The notes below the pieces were generated by a model, which ran no database searches, was not told where the DNA came from, and worked only from the letters and a program-made list of their open reading frames with translations. From Piscirickettsiaceae bacterium (lineage in GTDB: Bacteria > Pseudomonadota > Gammaproteobacteria > Thiomicrospirales > Thiomicrospiraceae), in the NCBI GenBank assembly GCA_021767305.1, contig JAASTL010000002.1, forward strand, positions 1 to 17,314: a DNA stretch of 17,314 nt, given 5' to 3'. Within the stretch, counting starts at the first letter, position 1. Each line of letters opens with the position of its first letter. Below are positions 15,186 through 17,314 of the stretch, piece by piece. A program made the position numbers and the translations under genes.

Positions 15186-15231
15186 TTTCAATCACCTCAA
15201 TATCACGTCTTAAATAATCCTTAGCTAGCAT
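15139..15231 (-). CDS. Possible 30-residue small ORF
   Basis: ATG at 15231 to TAA at 15139 encodes 30 residues beginning MLAKDYLRRDIEVIEKDHFF and ending in LMQSAFKLF, an acidic, helix-friendly composition. An AGAGGA lies upstream but about 12-13 bases from the ATG, which is too far for a strong site. The downstream end overlaps the large inverted repeat. Such a short ORF is expected by chance in 430 bases; it could also be a decayed gene fragment. Confidence 0.15.
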   Translation of the reverse strand: MLAKDYLRRDIEVIEKDHFFDLMQSAFKLF

Positions 15232-15308
15232 TTTTCTTAGTGATTCCTCTTACCTATACCCCAGTAACTCACACTAACCAAAGATAGATATCATCCAACC
15301 TGCCTAAG

Positions 15309-15329
15309 TAGTCGACTAATTAGGTCAAT
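15309..15329 (+). repeat. Second copy of TAGTCGACTA plus TAATTAGGTCAAT motifs
   Basis: The palindrome TAGTCGACTA (15309-15318) overlaps TAATTAGGTCAAT (15317-15329). Exact copies of both occur separately at 10064-10073 and 10030-10042, in the other long repeat-bearing gap. The two gaps may carry degraded copies of one intergenic repeat. Apart from this, 15240-15400 shows nothing I recognise. Confidence 0.4.
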
Positions 15330-15406
15330 CCACGCCAATTTCTTCCACGATTTTTAACCCTTTCAGACCCGCATTAGTAAGTAATAATTAAAACAATATT
15401 AAGCAT

Positions 15407-15433
15407 TTAGCACTCTCTTGCAATGAGTGCTAA
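15407..15433. promoter_or_regulatory. CIRCE operator (HrcA binding site) upstream of rpoH
   Basis: TTAGCACTC (15407-15415), a 9-base spacer and GAGTGCTAA (15425-15433) form a perfect match to the CIRCE consensus TTAGCACTC-N9-GAGTGCTAA. HrcA bound here would cover the apparent -35 box of the rpoH promoter and repress transcription; heat titrates HrcA through its dependence on GroEL. The operator lies 46 bases before the rpoH ATG. Confidence 0.93.
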
Positions 15434-15447
15434 AAATAGGTTATAGT
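15419..15447 (+). promoter_or_regulatory. Sigma-70-type promoter of rpoH
   Basis: TTGCAA (15419-15424) and TATAGT (15442-15447) are separated by the ideal 17 bases. The -35 falls across the CIRCE spacer and the -10 lies just after the operator. Transcription would start near 15454, giving a short leader of about 25 bases that holds only the GGAGGGAG ribosome site. Confidence 0.65.
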
Positions 15448-15478
15448 TTAGTTAGAAAAACTTTTTATGGAGGGAGTT

Positions 15479-16363
15479 ATGTCTACAAAACTTACAACTT
15501 GCTCACAGTCTAACAACACTGCGGTAGCAACCATTCAACTGAATGAATTAGCTCCAGGACAAAACTTGGAGTCTTATCTTCATGTTGTTCAGAAAATCCA
15601 ACAACTGGATGCCGCTGAAGAACGTGCTCTTGCTGAACGTCTTTACTACCAAAAAGATGTTGAAGCGGCACGCCAGTTGATTTTGTCTTCTTTACGTTAT
15701 GTGGTGCCCGTAGCGCGCTCATACCGTGGTTACGGTTTACCGCTTGGAGATATTATTCAAGAAGGTAATATCGGCTTAATGAAAGCGGTTAAACGTTTTA
15801 ACCCTGAAGAGGGCGTACGTTTAATGACCTTTGCGGTGCATTGGATTCGTGCTGAAATTAATGAATACGTGATTAAAAACTGGCGTATTGTGAAAACCGC
15901 CACCACTAAAGCACAGCGTAAATTGTTTTTTAAACTGCGCAGTACGAAAAAAGCGTTGGAATGGTTCGGTGATAAGGATGCCGATAAAGTTGCTGCAGAA
16001 CTAGGGGTAACCCGTAAAGATGTTCTGGAGATGGAAACTCGTCTTTATGGTAAAGACCTTTCCGTTGATATGAATGCAGATGATGAAAATGAAAACACCA
16101 CTTTCCCTGTATTGATCAGCCAAGAAGCGGATCCAGAAACCATTGCTTTGCAGGAGAACCAAGCAAATTACGAGATGCAGCGCATGCAAGAAGCACTTGC
16201 CACGCTTGATGATCGAAGCCGTGACATCTTGCAAAAACGCTGGTTGACTGAAGATAAAATAGGTTTGAAAGAACTTTCTGCTGAATATGGTGTTTCTATG
16301 GAACGTATTCGCCAGATTGAAAATCAAGCTCTAAATAAAATGAAAAATCTTCTAGTTGCTTAA
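15479..16363 (+). CDS. rpoH: RNA polymerase heat-shock sigma factor RpoH (sigma-32)
   Basis: Directs RNA polymerase to heat-shock promoters. The 294-residue protein is a normal length and has region 2 (GDIIQEGNIGLMKAVKRFNP, near 90-109; FAVHWIRAEI, near 118-127), the diagnostic RpoH box QRKLFFKLR (146-154) and region 4.2 with the helix-turn-helix LKELSAEYGVSMERIRQIE (263-281). An upstream in-frame ATG (15467) would add four residues, but those codons are the GGAGGGAG ribosome site, so the ATG at 15479 is the start. The promoter is overlapped by a perfect CIRCE element, so transcription is probably under HrcA. With such a short leader, an E. coli-like RNA thermometer would have to lie within the coding region. 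A terminator follows. Confidence 0.97.
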   Translation: MSTKLTTCSQSNNTAVATIQLNELAPGQNLESYLHVVQKIQQLDAAEERALAERLYYQKDVEAARQLILSSLRYVVPVARSYRGYGLPLGDIIQEGNIGLMKAVKRFNPEEGVRLMTFAVHWIRAEINEYVIKNWRIVKTATTKAQRKLFFKLRSTKKALEWFGDKDADKVAAELGVTRKDVLEMETRLYGKDLSVDMNADDENENTTFPVLISQEADPETIALQENQANYEMQRMQEALATLDDRSRDILQKRWLTEDKIGLKELSAEYGVSMERIRQIENQALNKMKNLLVA

Positions 16364-16391
16364 TTTCTAGTTCGATTACCATGCTAAAGCT

Positions 16392-16428
16392 AAAGCTCGT
16401 TTTGAAATTTTCAATCGGGCTTTTTTAT
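16392..16428 (+). terminator. Intrinsic terminator of rpoH
   Basis: AAAGCTCG (16392-16399) pairs with CGGGCTTT (16416-16423), one pair being G-U; TTGAAA/TTTCAA inside extends the fold. TTTTTTATT follows, overlapping the end of the stem. Confidence 0.85.
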
Positions 16429-16494
16429 TGCCCAAAACAGAGTCATTAACCGATACCTAACAAAACTCATCTAGAGCCTCCATACAATTGTCAC

Positions 16495-16535
16495 AAAACT
16501 TATACACAGGTAACTTGCTTTGTATAAGTTTTTTT
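16495..16535. promoter_or_regulatory. 12-bp perfect inverted repeat upstream of ovoA
   Basis: AAAACTTATACA (16495-16506) and TGTATAAGTTTT (16521-16532) are exact reverse complements with a 14-nt spacer, followed by more T's to 16535. It lies 40 bases before the ovoA ATG. Because rpoH already has a good terminator upstream, this is more likely an operator or an attenuator in the ovoA leader, although stem plus T-run also fits a terminator. Confidence 0.45.
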
Positions 16536-16574
16536 GGTTAGATTACAGGACTATTATTTTAAGAGGTCAGAATC

Positions 16575-17314
16575 ATGCTATCTAGAGAAGAATCTTCCCT
16601 GACACCCAACAGTGCTATTTCTTTAACTCATCCGCATTTTTCGCGAGAAGACTTAATCACTGAAATGCCGTACCTTTTGAGCGGTGATATAGAAAGCAAG
16701 CGCCAAGAAATCAAAACCTATTTCAATAAAACTTATGAAGGTTATGAAGCGCTGTTTGAAACCCTAAAAGATGATTCTGCCTTTTACGAACGTCCATGTT
16801 CTTTACGTCACCCTTTGATTTTCTATTATGGCCATACCGCCACCTTCTTTACCAATAAACTGGTGCTTGCCAAATTACTGCCAGATCGCATCAACCCAAA
16901 AATTGAATCGATGTGTGCCATTGGGGTAGATGAGATGTCATGGGATGACCTTGATGAAACCCATTACGACTGGCCTAGTGCAGATGAAGTTCGTGAATAC
17001 CGCAATGAAGTTAAGGCGGCCGTAAACCATCTTATCGATACCATGGAATTCAGTATGCCAATCGATTGGCAAAGCCCGATGTGGCCTGTGTTAATGGGAA
17101 TTGAACATGAGCGCATTCACCTCGAAACTTCATCAGTATTGATCCGTCAGCTTCCTATTGAATCGGTACAACATTCAGCGCTTTTCCCAATTTGTCCAAG
17201 CCGTGGCGAGGCACCTGCCAATGAAATGCTCGCAGTACCGGCGGGGCGCGTTGATATTGACCATCAAGACCCCGCTCCAACCTATGGTTGGGATAATGAA
17301 TACGGGCAACACCA
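16575..17314 (+). CDS. ovoA: 5-histidylcysteine sulfoxide synthase OvoA (N-terminal part; cut by window edge)
   Basis: Non-haem iron enzyme that couples cysteine to histidine with oxygen to form 5-histidylcysteine sulfoxide, the first step of ovothiol synthesis in the cytoplasm. ATG at 16575 with AAGAGGT upstream opens 246 codons to the window end; full OvoA proteins are roughly 700-780 residues, so about one third is present. The iron-binding DinB-like domain is visible: RHPLIFYYGHTATFF with His87, and GIEHERIHLETSS with His178 and His182, giving the three-histidine iron site. The formylglycine-generating-type sulfatase-modifying domain begins near the right edge (VPAGRVDI onward) and any C-terminal methyltransferase domain is beyond the window. 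Preceded by a 12-bp palindrome and separated from rpoH by a terminator, so it is transcribed on its own. Confidence 0.92.
   Translation, partial: MLSREESSLTPNSAISLTHPHFSREDLITEMPYLLSGDIESKRQEIKTYFNKTYEGYEALFETLKDDSAFYERPCSLRHPLIFYYGHTATFFTNKLVLAKLLPDRINPKIESMCAIGVDEMSWDDLDETHYDWPSADEVREYRNEVKAAVNHLIDTMEFSMPIDWQSPMWPVLMGIEHERIHLETSSVLIRQLPIESVQHSALFPICPSRGEAPANEMLAVPAGRVDIDHQDPAPTYGWDNEYGQH

Noticed and set aside
15069..15329. CRISPR array or mobile element in the repeat-rich gap before rpoH
   Set aside because: Repeats are 6-13 bases with no CRISPR-sized repeat and spacer units, no transposase fragment and no target-site duplication that I can see.

Overview
The window looks like chromosomal DNA of a free-living, probably marine or saline, gammaproteobacterium. 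This rests on a moderately AT-rich composition, a gammaproteobacterial-type RpoH with an intact RpoH box, PurT, LuxS plus MtnN, OvoA, glucosylglycerate genes and FliS-like and c-di-GMP genes. A sulfur-oxidising lineage such as Thiomicrospira, Hydrogenovibrio or Thiomicrorhabdus would fit, but that placement is inference. I see no mobile element, CRISPR array, tRNA or rRNA.

Layout. Positions 1-3432 (minus strand) form a three-gene glucosylglycerate operon: gpgP-like phosphatase, gpgS-like synthase, then a GH13_18 glucosylglycerate phosphorylase cut by the left edge. Positions 3433-3933 are an AT-rich divergent control region. It carries a very good -24/-12 (sigma-54) promoter towards gpgP, a second -24/-12 match on the plus strand, and two NtrC-like dyads. 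Positions 3934-7403 (plus) hold a three-gene cluster: circularly permuted ATP-grasp, alpha-E protein, and a zinc-ribbon putative metallopeptidase. A lipoprotein (7533-8003) precedes luxS and mtnN (8039-9259), which together detoxify S-adenosylhomocysteine and make the AI-2 precursor; a terminator closes this block. On the minus strand lie a DUF2238 membrane protein and a GGDEF protein with a degenerate EAL domain (9326-11689). purT (11859-13049) with its own terminator and a membrane diguanylate cyclase (13316-14350) follow on the plus strand. A FliS-like gene (14602-15036) stands alone behind a strong sigma-54 promoter. The 15037-15478 gap holds inverted and direct repeats, then a perfect CIRCE operator over the rpoH promoter. 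rpoH (15479-16363) ends in a terminator, and a 12-bp palindrome precedes ovoA, which runs off the right edge.

How it fits together. The most interesting parts are regulatory. First, rpoH (the heat-shock sigma factor gene) carries a perfect HrcA operator overlapping its apparent -35, implying that the repressor system controls the sigma-32 system. Second, three -24/-12 sites lie in gene-start regions. The glucosylglycerate operon and perhaps the ATP-grasp/alpha-E/peptidase operon appear to share a nitrogen-type (sigma-54/NtrC-like) control region. This is coherent because glucosylglycerate is known as a nitrogen-free compatible solute favoured under nitrogen limitation. Third, the ATP-grasp/alpha-E pair is joined to a zinc metallopeptidase rather than the commonly associated transglutaminase, and may be an uncharacterised peptide-making or peptide-processing system.
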